Source of the DNA: Membranipora membranacea
Lineage: Eukaryota; Bryozoa; Gymnolaemata; Cheilostomatida; Membraniporidae
Direction: 5' to 3'
Assembly: GCA_914767715.1 (NCBI GenBank)
Contig: OU612067.1
Location: forward strand, 24,342,162-24,406,161
Length of the DNA: 64,000 bases
In this document: positions 1 through 12,973 of the stretch, piece by piece
Layout: every line of letters starts with the position of its first letter
How positions within the stretch are numbered: the stretch's first letter is position 1
Notes under the pieces: model-generated
Told to the model about the DNA's origin: nothing
Database searches by the model: none
Seen by the model: the letters and a program-made list of their open reading frames with translations, nothing else
Translations under genes and position numbers: made by a program

Positions 1-1121
1 TCAATATAGTTGTAGAAAAGACTGGCTAAGCGAGAGACGTAAGACAATACCTATGAAACCACCTCAATTTTTCAGTATTTTGTTAAGGTTTAAAGGCCAT
101 GTTCATTGGGTTTCCAATTGTGAGAATTATATGCTATGGGCAGGGCCTTGGGACAGCAATCCATATTTTTTGTGTGTTTGTAATAATATGGTAATCATTG
201 GGTACACAAAGAACAGGACAAAGACTGATAAAGGAGGCCTTATCAGAACCAGAGCTCATAGTGACCAGCTGAAGATGAACATAGTAAGCATGAACCTTCA
301 AAGTTTTCAATCTAGTATGGAATCAATATTTACACGCAAAAGCGTGTCTTATTCGGAGCAGCGTCATTTTTCTAAAAGCGAAACTTCATGGTTAACTAAA
401 AATGCTGAAGTAGTCTCAATGAGCAGAACTCTATATGTTACGCTCTCTCTCTACATCTCAACCAATACTTGATATAGTTGTGTTCTGGAAAAATAAATGA
501 TGATGAACAATTATCGAGTTATCACCAGTGCAGAATCGCACAAAAAACCCTTTCATTCTGTACAACGATTGTCCATCATATAAGTTTAAGGTGAATACTG
601 CATTATTACTTGGACAATCTATAGAAGTGAATTACTATTTATGATGGCGGGATGGTGTGTCTGTTGAACATGTTGACAAGTTGTAGCATTTGCTTGTATT
701 ACTATGTTGCAACAGACATGCTTGGCTTTTTATAACCAGATGCGTGGTTTGCAGGGCCAAACTATTTTTTATTCTTCAGGCTTTTCACTGTGTATACATG
801 TATGTATATGTGTATACATAAAACATTTGTTGATATCAATACATTGCTATTTTACAGGTGTTTTATTTTTAATGGTATCATATAATGTTTTATCATTCTG
901 GTTATTTAGGCAAAAGAGGTTAAAAATTAGACCACTTACAGTTGACATTACCAAGAGGAGTTTGAATATAAAAATGATGTTGATATTATTTTTTGTAGTT
1001 GTTATGCTCTGGTCCGGATTTCATTGACCTAAACCAAGCTAGTGTCTTAATTATGTTGCCAATATTCCACCCACTTAGAGACTGTGATTTAGCAGGGAGG
1101 AGCAGCAATCCCTGTTACTTG

Positions 1122-3795
1122 TTACTGTTTAGTAACAGTCTCTTCAGTAATAACTACGGTACCATCAGGTAAAATAACTGTAGTTTTGGTAGTAGTTGTT
1201 GTTTGCCTTTTCGTAATATCTCCATCTAAAAATATTGAAAATCATTGAGGTGGTGTGAGAAGAAAAAAAGGTTGAATATATTGGTCACATTTGTTTCTCC
1301 AATTATTCTATAAAATGTCTGAACTGATCTCGAAGCTGCGAAAGGTTTGCAATGACACAGGCTAGAAACTACTACAAAAGTTATGCGGATTATTTAGAAA
1401 TTTTATAGATTAATCAAACTCAATTTAACTACAGCACTGAGTTAGGATTTATAGTGAGATGATCTTAGTCACACTGCTGACTAAAAACCTGAGAATGTAT
1501 AGATACTGCTTTAGAATAATTCTTGAGGAGCGCAAAACGAAACAAAAGAAGCAAATGTCATGAGTGTGTTGGACCTGATGAAAGGAGGAAGGTTGCAGTA
1601 CTTTGGACATGTGTGCTGAAGAGAGGAAAATGATGACATCAAAAGAGTACATGAGACGAGAGTCAAAGAAAGGAGAATTCGTGGATTCCTAAGCATAGAT
1701 GGAAGGAGACAATCAGGAAAATTCTCGAATCCTGTTCCCTCAGTGAAATGGATGCTGAGGACAGGATTAGATTGAGCTAGGCCTCCGGGAGCCACTGGCT
1801 TCCCAATCAGGACAGCTGGGAGATTTGTGAGGATATGTTAGGATGTTAGTCACCTTGTTGAGCAGAGTTGGCCAGCCATCTGAAGTTTCCATTACATTCA
1901 TCTTGTACAACATTAGGTATGAAACTTATGTCAGTTATCTTCCCCTCCAAAACTCTAAACTCGGCAGTGATTGATGCCAATGTGATGTTGTCATGCTTGC
2001 CAAGAAAGACTTCAAATTTGTTCCCCATTCCTGCTGTAGATGGCAATGGAAGCAGGTGACATTGACCATCGTTCCCATTCTTGTTGTAGTATATACCCTG
2101 ATAAATAAAAGCATAGTTTTTCATGCTCAATTTTATGATCTGCTTTACATTATTGGTTGACAGTGCAGATATTTCCGTTAACGAAAAGCAGACACAAATA
2201 CAGCTTACTACCCCTCAATAATCCTAGAGACATAATCTCCTCTTAAATTGTGACCGTGAACCTTCTCAGTCAATGAAAGCCATTATATTTTTTATGTAGT
2301 GAGTCTTATTCTCTATTGTTTAGTGGCAAACACAATGAAAGTCGACTTTTCCTATATAGACCTGGCACATGGGTGATTGAAACAGACTGATTGACTAAAT
2401 CATCCCACCATGTCAAGTCCGCAATAAGTATGCATTTTCCTTTCTGGAGGAGGGAGAATTCATCGGTTATACAGCACTATATTTCTGATACAAATAATCA
2501 GACACATTCTGTGATTCATGTGATCCATTAAATTTACCTTATTAAGGTCATGAGCCCTAAATGTGCCGTCAAGTTCTTTATAGGTGACTATATTGTCTCC
2601 TTTGTAAAATGATATCTCTTCTGACTTCTTTTCCTTGAAATATAATAGAAAACGAAGCGTTTTTTTAATACTGCCAATGGCTTCATCTCAGCACATCAAA
2701 GTGATTCATCTGGAAACAATTACACACGGTGAGATCTCATGGAAAGGATGTAATCAGCAAGGACAAATGTAACAACCTTACTGCAGAATGAATAATTCAA
2801 GATTACGCCGATCAGTTAATGCAGGGAAAATGATATCATGTGCATAATCACCATAATCACAATAATCACCAAGCAATACCCTTATTTACCCTTTTAAACA
2901 TTTGACCTGATAAACATATTGGTCCGAATTATTGAAGCCAGCCTTTAGCCTTAAAATTAAAAAACGATACATTGCTTGGAAAAAGTGAGAGTTTGGTGCT
3001 ATCCAAGAACAAATACAGGTTCTCCCTAGCGAACTTTGTTGCCAAACTCTACGATGACTTGCCCCCGAACATTAAACTGTGCCATGATCTCAAATCTTTC
3101 AAGATAGCAGTCAAAAGCCACATTTTTAGTGTATGAACTTTTCTACTTCTTAGTAATACATTTTTATTCTTCATTTTCACCATGAAATAGTAAATTTTGT
3201 ATGGTGATAATCTCCTTTATCTGTATTCTCTGTATTTTTATACCTTTGTGTGTTGCTATTAGTTCCCACACATATGTAAAATTTACTAACTTTGCGTTTT
3301 TCCATTGAAAGAAATTCTTTTTATTTTTTGTTTTCCGGACAAAAGTCCCTGGACTCTTAAATTCCTAAGAATCAATAACTGCTCGAAAAGGCAATAAATG
3401 AATAGTCATACAGAAACATACCTCATTTATGTTTGATTGCAGAGTTCCATGTCTCACAAACTCAGGTGTGGTATTTTTCAGTTGACTGACAGTATATTGC
3501 TGCCACACAGATAAGTATATAACTGCCGACACTGTGATAGTCAGCAGCAGAGTCAACACTAGAGAAATGACCATCAGTTTGCGGGAGGATCGGCCTCCGC
3601 TGCTACCAGTCTTCTTAGTCTCAATATCCTGTAGTAAATTTAAGAGAACTAGACTTCTGGCTCTACATCATGAGACAAAAACTGATGGGCTGCGCAAAAA
3701 GAAATACATGAATTTGTCAACTGTCTCTTTCAAAAAGAATTTTTTTTATGCAAATTGATGAAACTGCACAGCATACACTGTGCTAAACATACCAT
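1122..3795 (-). CDS. BRICHOS propeptide precursor A, type II membrane protein with Thr-rich C-terminal peptide
   Basis: Five-exon minus-strand gene: 3793-3795 (ATG only, then gtatgt), 3422-3628, 2538-2633, 1854-2097 and 1122-1225, all GT-AG with compatible phases, giving 217 residues. Residues 2-70 hold a polar cytosolic tail and one helix (VISLVLTLLLTITVSAVIYL). Exons 3-4 form a BRICHOS domain with its two cysteines at about 115 (GQCHLL) and 170 (DECNG), and an NIT sequon between them. The last exon reads DITKR then a 27-residue Thr-rich peptide with the turn VILPDGTVVI and ending VTKQ. The dibasic KR is weaker than the RQKR of paralogs B-D, and the peptide is near neutral. Known of the family: BRICHOS chaperones a beta-prone C-terminal segment released by proprotein convertases. 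Inferred: secreted peptide precursor. Intron 4 holds a LINE tail at 1560-1830 and intron 2 another at 2978-3136. The ATG exon is the least certain part. Confidence 0.75.
1125..1205 (-). other. predicted mature peptide of precursor A
   Basis: Twenty-seven codons after Lys-Arg up to the TAA stop. The N-terminus is Gln, which could cyclise to pyroglutamate. Five Thr in a row, then Lys-Thr-Thr, then a likely beta-hairpin around Pro-Asp-Gly (VILPDGTVVI), then TEETVTKQ. Net charge is about -1, unlike the cationic peptide of C and D. There are no cysteines. Cleavage position is inferred from alignment with the RQKR-GW junction of B-D. Confidence 0.55.
1560..1830 (+). repeat. non-LTR retrotransposon 3' remnant
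   Basis: Decayed reading frame with GGRLQYFGHVC, then RVKERRIRGF and AEDRIRLS, interrupted by stops. This resembles the C-terminal tail of LINE endonuclease/reverse transcriptase proteins (a YFGH block, then Arg-rich GRR and an AEDR block). It lies in intron 4 of precursor A in the opposite orientation. Confidence 0.5.
2978..3136 (+). repeat. LINE ORF2 C-terminal remnant
   Basis: Fifty-two open codons ending in TGA, reading SLANFVAKLYDDLPPNIK then SFKIAVKSHIFSV. This is the usual C-terminal tail of Jockey/CR1-like reverse transcriptases (W/Y-N/D-x-LP ... FK..lK..l). It lies antisense in intron 2 of precursor A. No upstream reverse transcriptase is visible, so it is a 5'-truncated copy. Confidence 0.55.
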
Positions 3796-3926
3796 TGCAG
3801 TAGTTTAGTATTAGTGTAGTCAAGGAGCTAAAAACCTTGGCGTAGTGTAGCGCTTCACTCCTTGCTGTAAAATTTGCTGCCACTTCGCTTGTCGCTTCCG
3901 AGTGAATGCCTCTCTGAAGCGAGTGT

Positions 3927-3936
3927 CCTTTTTATA
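3927..3936 (-). promoter_or_regulatory. TATA box of precursor A
   Basis: TATAAAAAGG on the minus strand about 130 bases upstream of the A start codon. B, C and D have TATATAAAG boxes about 80-90 bases upstream of theirs. Confidence 0.5.
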
Positions 3937-4096
3937 TGCGTAAGAAGTGATCATAGTGAGCTAAACCATCTGTGCAAATAAAATACTGTGACTACTATCC
4001 ATCACTATGATCCATATAAGGTAATGTTTTCCTCTGAATTGACTGCTGTGACCGGGCACGGTGGGACAAGCCCCACTCCCCTTAATCTGACAAAAA

Positions 4097-4166
4097 GCAA
4101 CAGGCTACAATAAACTGGAGAATGAACATTAAAATGTTCATTCTCCAGTTTATTATAGCCTGTTGC
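4097..4166. repeat. 70-base near-perfect palindrome
   Basis: Arms of about 34 bases (GCAACAGGCTACAATAAACT and onward) are inverted around a loop of about 2 bases, with one visible mismatch (ACAATAAAC against ATTATAGCC). It is a probable cruciform or foldback insertion. A small-RNA hairpin is possible but the loop is unusually tight. Confidence 0.7.
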
Positions 4167-4299
4167 ACCGTGCCAATCATTCACTTTCTCATATAAAGAT
4201 TGAATATGTGATCTTATCTTCTTCATATGCCATAATGAAAATGCCAAAAGAGAAATATGAGTTTTTAAACAGCTACAAGTTTGTTGCTCAGTCATAGCG

Positions 4300-7200
4300 G
4301 CAATCTGTCCATCCTCTCAACCAACAACTTTTTTGTGTTAGCAGGCTGTTGGTTCAGACTAGATGTTACTGTAGAGAGAGTCTGAATATTGTGTTTGTTT
4401 TTGCTTGTATCACGGTTCCTGTGTACATTTATATATGCATATATTTATATATACATATATCGATGGTTTAAGTGACTATACAAGCATAACCAACATCACA
4501 ACAAAGTATCGAGTTACCAGAGCAACCATAGAAAGTCTGCCAGCAATCGATGTGACAATAGTGTCAGGTTATGAACATCAATCTCTATAAATGGGCAAAT
4601 TGAAGAGAAGTTGTGTGTTTGTTACAAAAGCAAGCCAAGATGCTGGGTATGACGACAATTCAGTTGTACATAGATATATAATGCTTAATTTATGAGATAT
4701 TGAAAGCTTTTATTTCCTCAAGGGAAGGAGGTATGAGACTACAAACAGGCACTTGACGTCAGCTAATAAATTAATATGAAATTGAACAAACTAGATATTC
4801 AAACTAGAAAAACAAATTGTGTGCCAATTGGTCAACAATGACATGATATGTTGTCAAATAAGAAAATCTGTCGCTCTCACATTTATCCAACACAAAGAAA
4901 TCATTTATAATGAAAATCTGATGTGGAATAAACCGACATAGACATATGCTACTGATATAATTGCCGAATGGAACATGAAGCACCACATTGCACACAATTA
5001 GTCCCATCCTGTATGGGTTCCTGAGTGTCTACTTGAAAGCATAACTCACAGTTATACACTCTATACAATATCTTATTCGACAAAATATTGGTTTCATTCA
5101 TTTTTTGCGGTAATGTTTCATTAGCTTCTGAACCTGTTTAGACCTAAGATCAATTGATCTGATCTGAGAGTAGGTTACTCCCATTCAAATGTTGGGCTGT
5201 CGACATGTTTTGTCAAATTCTTCCATCTTCGAGTAGGAACTATCGGGTTTATTACACCTAGCACTATTCATGGAGTCACTTCCGCAAAATTTGGCCAGGG
5301 AGACAAAAATTGTGAATTTATGAGACTTCACTGTGGCACAATCAAATTAATGTATTCTCTGTAGCAAATCACAACTTCCAACGGTTGTACAAATTTTCTG
5401 AAACCTCAATGCAAAACCAAAACAAGGCTTTGAATCCTGTTGCATTGTTCCATATGATCAGATGTTAGCATTTAGGTTCTAAAATCTAAAATTTGAAAAC
5501 CCATGGTACTCATTATTATATTTGTTGCATTGCTATTTTTAAATTTGAAGATATTAAATTAATAGATTCTTTCCTCATAAGACAAGATAACTTGGTGTGA
5601 CAGTGTCAAGTTATCTTACAATCGTACATTAATCTGCATTAAAATGCCATAACAGACAAGACATGGAGAATTGCGTCAAAGGTTTGGCGTTTTAAGACAC
5701 CTGTCTTATACACTTAAAATATGTGATCGGCAAGCCATCCTCTAAACCACCCATCCAAACATTGATAGATTGCTAGAGCTGGTTATGCTACAATCTGTCT
5801 CGCCGAAAGCAAATTTCTATATCTATAGCTTAACTACCTACCTCCTTCCTGCTTTCTTATCAATGTTTCCCTTTGAGAACTCAACTATAACTAGGGGTAA
5901 ATTGTGAAGATCAATAACTACACCAAACCTGCAAAACAGAAAATAAAGTAAGTAGAGGAAAGTAAAGTAAATACATTTTTTTCAGGCAGTTTATCACACT
6001 GTGATCAGAAGGAAATGACCACATTAAAAACTATCTCGCAATGGTAGACAAATCATATTGTGGCACGAAAAGTTCCCTTGACTGACCAACAAAAACTAAT
6101 TTTTCAGAAATAGAAGCCCTGGCCAAGGAAGGAACACATCATGTTATTAACTACTAGATAAATTGAAATGCATTTTGAGCGTTCAAGATAAACGCTTTAC
6201 ATAATATAACATAGCTAAATCAAGTCAAAAATGTTCACTGGTGCTTAAAAAGCAATAAAACCAAACTTAAATATTTAATGATTAAATGATTGCTTGAGGG
6301 GACAATTCTGAAAGCACAAGCGAAAACAAGTGAGAGCGGCGAAGGCAGATTCTCACAAGAAACCTTATCCAGATATTTGGATCATACAAACAGTGAAAGA
6401 TTTGATACAGTCCTTGACATAGACAAAAACAGAATATAAAGCATCATCAACATATGTACCATTACAAGACAACCACATTTTTTAGCCAGGTGCCAGATGC
6501 AGTTGATTCAATCAATGGCAACGTACTTGCCTATTCCAGATTTCTTGGATGTGATACCGGTTCACAGGAATTAAATAGGGATCCTCATTTCTTAATTTTT
6601 TGCTTGATGTCTGGATATAGAGCATTCGCGAAAATAAAACACCTAGAAGAGATAAATACCACTTTGGTCTGCAAATTATATTGACCTAGCTTCAGCAACC
6701 ATTTTTACACTCAGCCTAGACCTCTAGGATTGGTACCGCAGTAAATGTGTTCCATTGAAAACAGTGAGGATGCATAAGGTCAAACATGCTGTCCACATGA
6801 CAATTATTGTGGCCAAACAAAGCTTTTTTGAGAGATCTCACATACAAAGCCGCTTTCATTAACCATGGTGTACACAGGAAATGCCAACAGAATTTTTCAC
6901 TGCCTATTCATTTTTTCTTGAATTTAACGCAACTGAATGCAAAAAAACAGCTATTGTTTGCTCTTTTGAGGAATTTTTGAGCATTTTGTTGCGTAAATTT
7001 CAGGAAATCTGGCTAGGTAGTGAAAAATTTGGTAGTCATCCTGTGTGTGCCCCATCCTCAATGAAAGCGGCTTCATATGTGACAATATTCACAAACATTT
7101 CCAAAGGTTTATGATATATTGATATTTGTATCGGTCCTTGACATTACCTTAACCGTGCCTCCATTCCATCATCTTTGCTTCTGGTCCATCACATTACACA

Positions 7201-8540
7201 CAACCAGTATAAACTCCCCTTACACCTCCAAATATGATAGATATCTAAATCCGATATCATAGCAGTAATGGTTGCAGGGGGTTATCGGGGGGGGGGGGGG
7301 AGGGGGTTAATGTGTAAGTACATTCATTTACAGTATTGTTACACTGTGATTCTGTATGAGAAACATTGATGTTGCTTGGTTATTTTGTTTGGGGTATCGA
7401 AATGTGATTGGCAAAACATAGCATTGGCAAAATGTACATTGGCGAAATGTCTGCCACCCGATATGGGTCTATTGACTCTATCCTAATGTGGCACTGGAGC
7501 ATTTTAAGTCAGATTCCCTTCTTGACTTTACCCTTACTGACAGACCTTACTGTGATCTCGATTGAAAGGCCGATACCTGACCAGTTGCACATATGACAAT
7601 ATCTATAATGTATCCAAATACCATGATACAAGCAATAACAAATACGATGAGTAGTCATTAACAAAGTATTCAGATAAATCTCCCTATGCTTTTCCTGAAT
7701 CTAGGACTGTCACTATAGTAAGTAATACAAGTAGTGTTTGGTTAAGATTTTGGACAGATTTTGGTTGGAGAATGTAATCTAAGACATTATTTGCAGGATT
7801 GTGATTTCCTTGTGTTGGATAAAAGTGACATTGATAGTTATTTTATTTGACAATGTGTCCTGTCATCGTTGATTGATCGGCAAATGATTTGTTTTGCACC
7901 TGAGGTTTCTGGTACTAATTAATCTCGATTTGAATTTACAGCTGTTTTTGACAGCCTGTGCATGGATTCTGATCGGCCACATCTTATGGACATAAAGCCT
8001 GTCAATAAGTCAACAATTATAAGCTTTTCTTATAAATGTATATATAACTGACCATGGTTGGGTATCTATAATCCTCGCCTTTTCATCTAAATCCATATAC
8101 CACAGTATAGCTTAGGAAAGGTTCCTCAACTTTAACCTCAATAGATATAACGGTAATCAATCTATTTCTTACCCAAAACTTACTATGGTTGTAGATCAAA
8201 CATTGGGGGTTACTCAGTATACTATACCATGACTGGATACTTTATTGTGCTACCGGTTATTGTTTGTATCATGTAGCCTAGTAGTGTTCTGTATCAGCAG
8301 TCAATGGTTGAGATGATGACAGATTTTGGTGATGACACAGTAAAAATATAACAATTTGCCCGACTTGGCATGTGGTGTTCAAAATGTCATCTTTCTGTTT
8401 TGGCACTATCAAAATGACATACGAGGAAGCGGAGATGGCAAAATAATATTTAATAACATCCAGTAATACTCCAACCTCATACAGGCAAGGGAAAGATTGC
8501 CCACTCATTAATTTTGGTTTAGTATTGAAATTTTTTACAT
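4300..8540. other. intergenic, no supported gene
   Basis: AT-rich DNA with only short open frames that show no domain, splice pattern or repeat support. A G-run followed by a G-rich stretch lies near 7290-7310. Confidence 0.6.
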
Positions 8541-8544
8541 ACCA

Positions 8545-8925
8545 TGGTGGTTTCTCCCAAACGGGTGCCACCGTAGTTTCAATGCAGTATCAAACTTAAT
8601 TGGTACTGTATTGTATTTAATTGCACAGTGGTTTCATTTCAATGCTAGGTCATCATTGTGCCCAGTCCAGGCTAGTCAATTGCCAAATGTAAACAAATGC
8701 ACAATAGTACTAATATAATCGCACGATAGTTTCAAAACTTTCTCAATTGCTAATTGTGTATACACTAAATGATGATCGCGTGGTAGTTTCATTTTGATAC
8801 TAGTTTATAATCGAAACTAAAATACTGTGTGATGATTAGGAACTAACAAATGTCTTATGTAATCACACTGTGGTTTCATAAGGATTACAAAGAATGGTCA
8901 CTCCAATAGTAGCGTGGTTTCACTA
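8545..8925. repeat. scattered copies of a GTGGTTTCA motif
   Basis: A motif close to CRC-x-GTGGTTTCA or GTAGTTTCA recurs about seven times (near 8545, 8573, 8632, 8727, 8785, 8871 and 8913) at spacings of about 25-95 bases. It looks like a degraded tandem repeat. Confidence 0.35.
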
Positions 8926-9348
8926 CCAGACCACTCTTGAATGTAATTTGTTAAGCTGGAGGTTTCAGAGTAACTTTCTATATGATTTGTTTGAGTCAAG
9001 TAGAAGATGATTGATGCCTCGATCTGTCTGTTTATTTTTCTGCTGCCATGTAACGCAAAATATTGTACAGTAAAATATTTGTAGTTCACACTTGCTTTAC
9101 TTTTTATCAAAAGTGAGTATGAATATGAAAAGAAAGAAGTAAAAATAAGAGATTTCGTAACAAAAGAAGGTATTTTAGGGTTATAAAATGTAGAAAAACA
9201 ATGCCTGAGTAAAAAATATAATTGCTGATTAGCAGCCATGAGGTAGATTTTGGGAATAAAATTTGTGTATTTTGCGAGATATGAGAAATTCGGATTAAAA
9301 AATTTAAAAATGGATGATAAAAATATATTTAAAACGTTAGATTTTTAA

Positions 9349-11790
9349 TTAAATAGACTCACTCATTATAAGACACGTCGCATCTCTTGCACGTTTTTCT
9401 AGCACGTCATAAAAGGATTTTACGCTGTCTGGGTATTCGATATTACATACCCGGAACTGAGCCTCCAGGCACCACAACAGCGACCTTCCGGTTGAAGTAG
9501 GTGAGCACTGGCACTTTAGTGCACAGTGCACTGCTGACAGGGTCAGCCTCCAAGATTAACTCCGGCTTTGCCTTTTGGCTTAGACACTTTACCATTGTTA
9601 TGAGATTCTCTAAAAGATCGAAGATTGCAAAAGATAATTTCACAATACTTTTCACAAATTGTTAAAATGTCTGTAAATCTTGTACTAATATGCTATTTTC
9701 AGCTATGTTTAATATGGTCAATGAGAAGCTAACGGGCTGGGGGGAAGAGATACCACCAATTGTAAATGTCTATCTGCTCTACCCTGAAACGGGGAATTTA
9801 CCAGTCAATTGAATACAACTTATAGATAATGTGGTTGATGGGAGCAACTGCAATGCCTTAGGGGATGTCACAATTTTTCTGGAAACAGGTACTATAGAGG
9901 GATGACATTGAGACAGCGAGATATATAACTGTGTGGGTGAGATACGGCATTGAAATGTCTGGTGGCAATGGTGTTATCATTGATTTGCAGCCAGCAATTC
10001 ATATTTTTCGTAACTCAATCAATCTTGACCCAATTAAGAATTAGAAAACTATAATAGGTTCAGCTGCTTGTTGTGATAAATTTGGTGGTATTGGTCACTG
10101 CATTTTTCAGTGTGTAGTTATAGTGCAAAAAAACATCAGATTGTTCATGACAAGCTGCTTAGTCTCCTGCAATTTTCTAATTCGTAATCACTGATTGAAA
10201 TTGAACCGGTTATCATCAAAGATCTGAACATGCAATTCCATTTCTAGTACACAAATTGATATCACTTCATATCCCACGTTGCACTCAAACATTATGCTTG
10301 ATAAAGTATAATGTCAAGGTTTAATACTAGTATGGCCATCACATCTCAAAATTTATAGACAATTGAGCAGCAGTCGTCCTAAACACTTTGATTTGATTTT
10401 TTGGTAGGCTGCAACTAGATTAAGTACATTAAGTTTTCACTTCAATAAAAACATTGGCTTACCTGCAGTTTCAACTCTTTCTAGCCACTTTTCCACAAAT
10501 TCTGTCAACTCCTCGGAGTAGACGGTGGTGAGGATGCGCCCAAATTCTTTATGTATCTAGAATTAAAAGGAAGCCTAGTCACATAACTAACTCAGTTTAA
10601 TCAGTGGGAAACTTTTGAGAAATAGTGGCTGCATATCAAGTGGTATCATATAGACATGTCGGCTGTCATCATCTGACTAGGGATTAGAAGGTTTGAGATT
10701 ACTGGGCAGCTGATCAGCTGGATGTATTTATTTGTTCATATTCAATTGGGAGTTGGCCCATCATGTTACGGGAGAAGACAACTCAAGTATTGCTTTAGGG
10801 GAGTATACATTCTGAACACATCATTATTGGGGTATATCGTATTTGAGATTTAACATATTGATAATGGATGATGTTATTCAGAGTGATGTAAGTGGATGAA
10901 CTTAAGTGTTCTAACATTCTACAGAGGGTACTAATTGTCTCCAACAGGTATTACCAAACAACAAAATCAAAATCAAGCAAACATTGATGAAACGCATTAA
11001 GAAACAACAGCAAGAAGCATCCCTTGCATCACATAGAAAAACTATTCATGTTGAGACACAAGAAAGACAGAAGCCTTATTAGATTTTAACTAAGTAGCAT
11101 GATTTGATAATCACAAATATGGCCATGGAAATACTCAAATCCAGCTGTAATCTTCGCAGCAAAAGCTGCGCTATTTTATACTGAACTGAGTATATTCTGG
11201 TAAGAATTCTCGATATAACATGTTTACCTCTATCGGATTCCGCATGAAGAGAGGAAACTTTTCGAAAACATCTATCACCGTGATGTTAGGTTCTGTGGTG
11301 ACCCATCGTCTGCGATTATTAAATGTGCTTTCCATGTGTTTTTCCTCAGCTGTACTACATTCGGGGCAGGCTTGCATCTCCTCAACTGTTGAATATCAAG
11401 GTAGAAAATAGATTGACATTGCCATATAAACTACGATTACTATGGTGAATAGCAATGTGCACACAAGCAGCCAATAATGGAGCAAAGATTTAATTGTTCT
11501 GATTTTATTGCATACGATGCATTTGAGTCTTAAGACAAAATACAAGCATCGGTCGTTACTCTTTGAGTTCCTCAAGTCATAAATTTGATTTGATCAATTG
11601 CAGGCTGATTGTGTGCACATTTCCTATACCACCGTAAACTGAGTTAAACAATTTGTTTGAACACGGCTGAGGTTCAAAGATAATAGTGTGATGGTATGTG
11701 GAGAATATGTGCTTCCTTCCTGTGCTTCCTGTTTTTAAACAGGGAGTGCAGCACCCCATCCTGTCGAGGAAATTCCTTGAAGAGACTTTC
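9349..11790 (-). pseudogene. SAMD3-like C-terminal domain gene, apparently decayed
   Basis: Three exons join in phase: 11228-11385 (NNRRRWVTTEPNITVIDVFE, KFPLFMRNPIE), 10463-10556 (IHKEFGRILTTVYSEELTEF, VEKWLERVETA) and 9451-9609 (KCLSQKAKPELILEADPVSS, KVPVLTYFN). The order NRRRW..V..FP / hkEFgRI / W / KPE..AL / P.L resembles the C-terminal region of SAMD3-like proteins. The expected ending is visible in another frame of the same DNA (LLWCLEAQFRVCNIEYP, SVKSFYDVLEKR, stop at 9349), so a frameshift plus a small deletion lies near 9480-9510. A further upstream exon is possible at about 11680-11790 (ESLFKEFPRQDGVLHSLFKN). No SAM domain was found. The family assignment is from remembered pattern and is moderate. 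Confidence 0.4.
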
Positions 11791-12761
11791 CTACAAAGAA
11801 ATGAAATGCCGTGTTAAAATAAAGCAGAAGAGAAACTAAATGAATAACCATTCAGGTTAGGAGAACCGATTAAACTGAGTTAAAGAAATGCATATTTGGC
11901 TGCATAATAATATACAGGGAGGCAATTAAATCATTTTGTTTACATATATGTCAATGGTGGCAAAAGTAAAATAAAAATGCACAGCAGTAGTTTTCTCCCC
12001 TCTGACTTCTCATAGACAACTCCTATCAGTTGTCGTGATAGTGCATTGCTTACATTTGTCACTGAACATAACTTATCATCTTAACTCAACTTACATGGCC
12101 AGACCTTGATGGATGTTTGTCACTCAGTCATGGGACGAATTCAACTAATTTTCGAGCAAGCACAGACTTCACCATTTTGTCGATCAAACTATAATTTATG
12201 AAGTAGGAGTTATGCTTGTAAGTTTGAAAGTGATTGATAATCTCAAAAAACAAGGTAGTAGAAACACCCAAGTTGCTGAAAGTTGGGACAATCCACTTGT
12301 TAGATTGCTCACCCGATAGGTCCCATACTAACTACTGCAAATACTATCCTGACAGTGGATAAAAAGCTTGCTAACCGATTGCACTAGACCACATTGAGCT
12401 TGGTTCTATCCAAAAACAATTCTGATTAACTCGTATAATATACATAAAATATAAAGATATATATGCATATATATTATATTTCATGTCAATAATAAGGTAA
12501 AAGATATTGGTCGCTTGCTCGATTTGTTTTGCATTTTTTGTGGTTTCCAATAAATTCAAATCACAGCAGAACTTTCCAAAAGTCTACTTAAAAATTTACT
12601 CATGAAACTAAGTGGTACTTGTGCAGGTTTTAGCGGTGGAAGGCAGGACTTGAGAACCACATATTTCCTTTTATAATAATATCCATTCACTATTTGCCAA
12701 ATCTGTCATACACTTGGTTCTCCACATAAGCTGCCGATTGGTTGAAAATGTGACGCTTCTC

Positions 12762-12861
12762 TCAGCTTGGCATCTCTTCCGATTTGGCGATATCCCTCAG
12801 CTTTGGCAGCTCCAAGTTACCAATTACGGGATCGAGAATGCTTTTGAAGTCTAATCGGAGA
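12762..12861 (-). other. possible isolated terminal exon
   Basis: After an acceptor (gttacag) the frame reads LRLDFKSILDPVIGNLELPK then LRDIAKSEEMPS and stop. It looks coding but I recognise no family, and it cannot be joined confidently to the SAMD3-like exons downstream. Confidence 0.25.
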
Positions 12862-12973
12862 CTGTAACACTGTAACAAAATCACTATGATACTTGAGAAG
12901 ACTGAGCAAAAATGAAAATACAGAATTGGCGAATCAAATCTCAGTGGTATAATGAAGGAATCAGGTTTTTAGT

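Noticed and set aside
53-472. 139-codon open frame at the left edge
   Set aside because: No recognisable domain, no conserved partner and biased toward chance AT-rich composition.
8545-8571. ATG/gtatgt on the minus strand as a fifth BRICHOS first exon
   Set aside because: No exon 2 with the membrane helix lies downstream on that strand within several kilobases.
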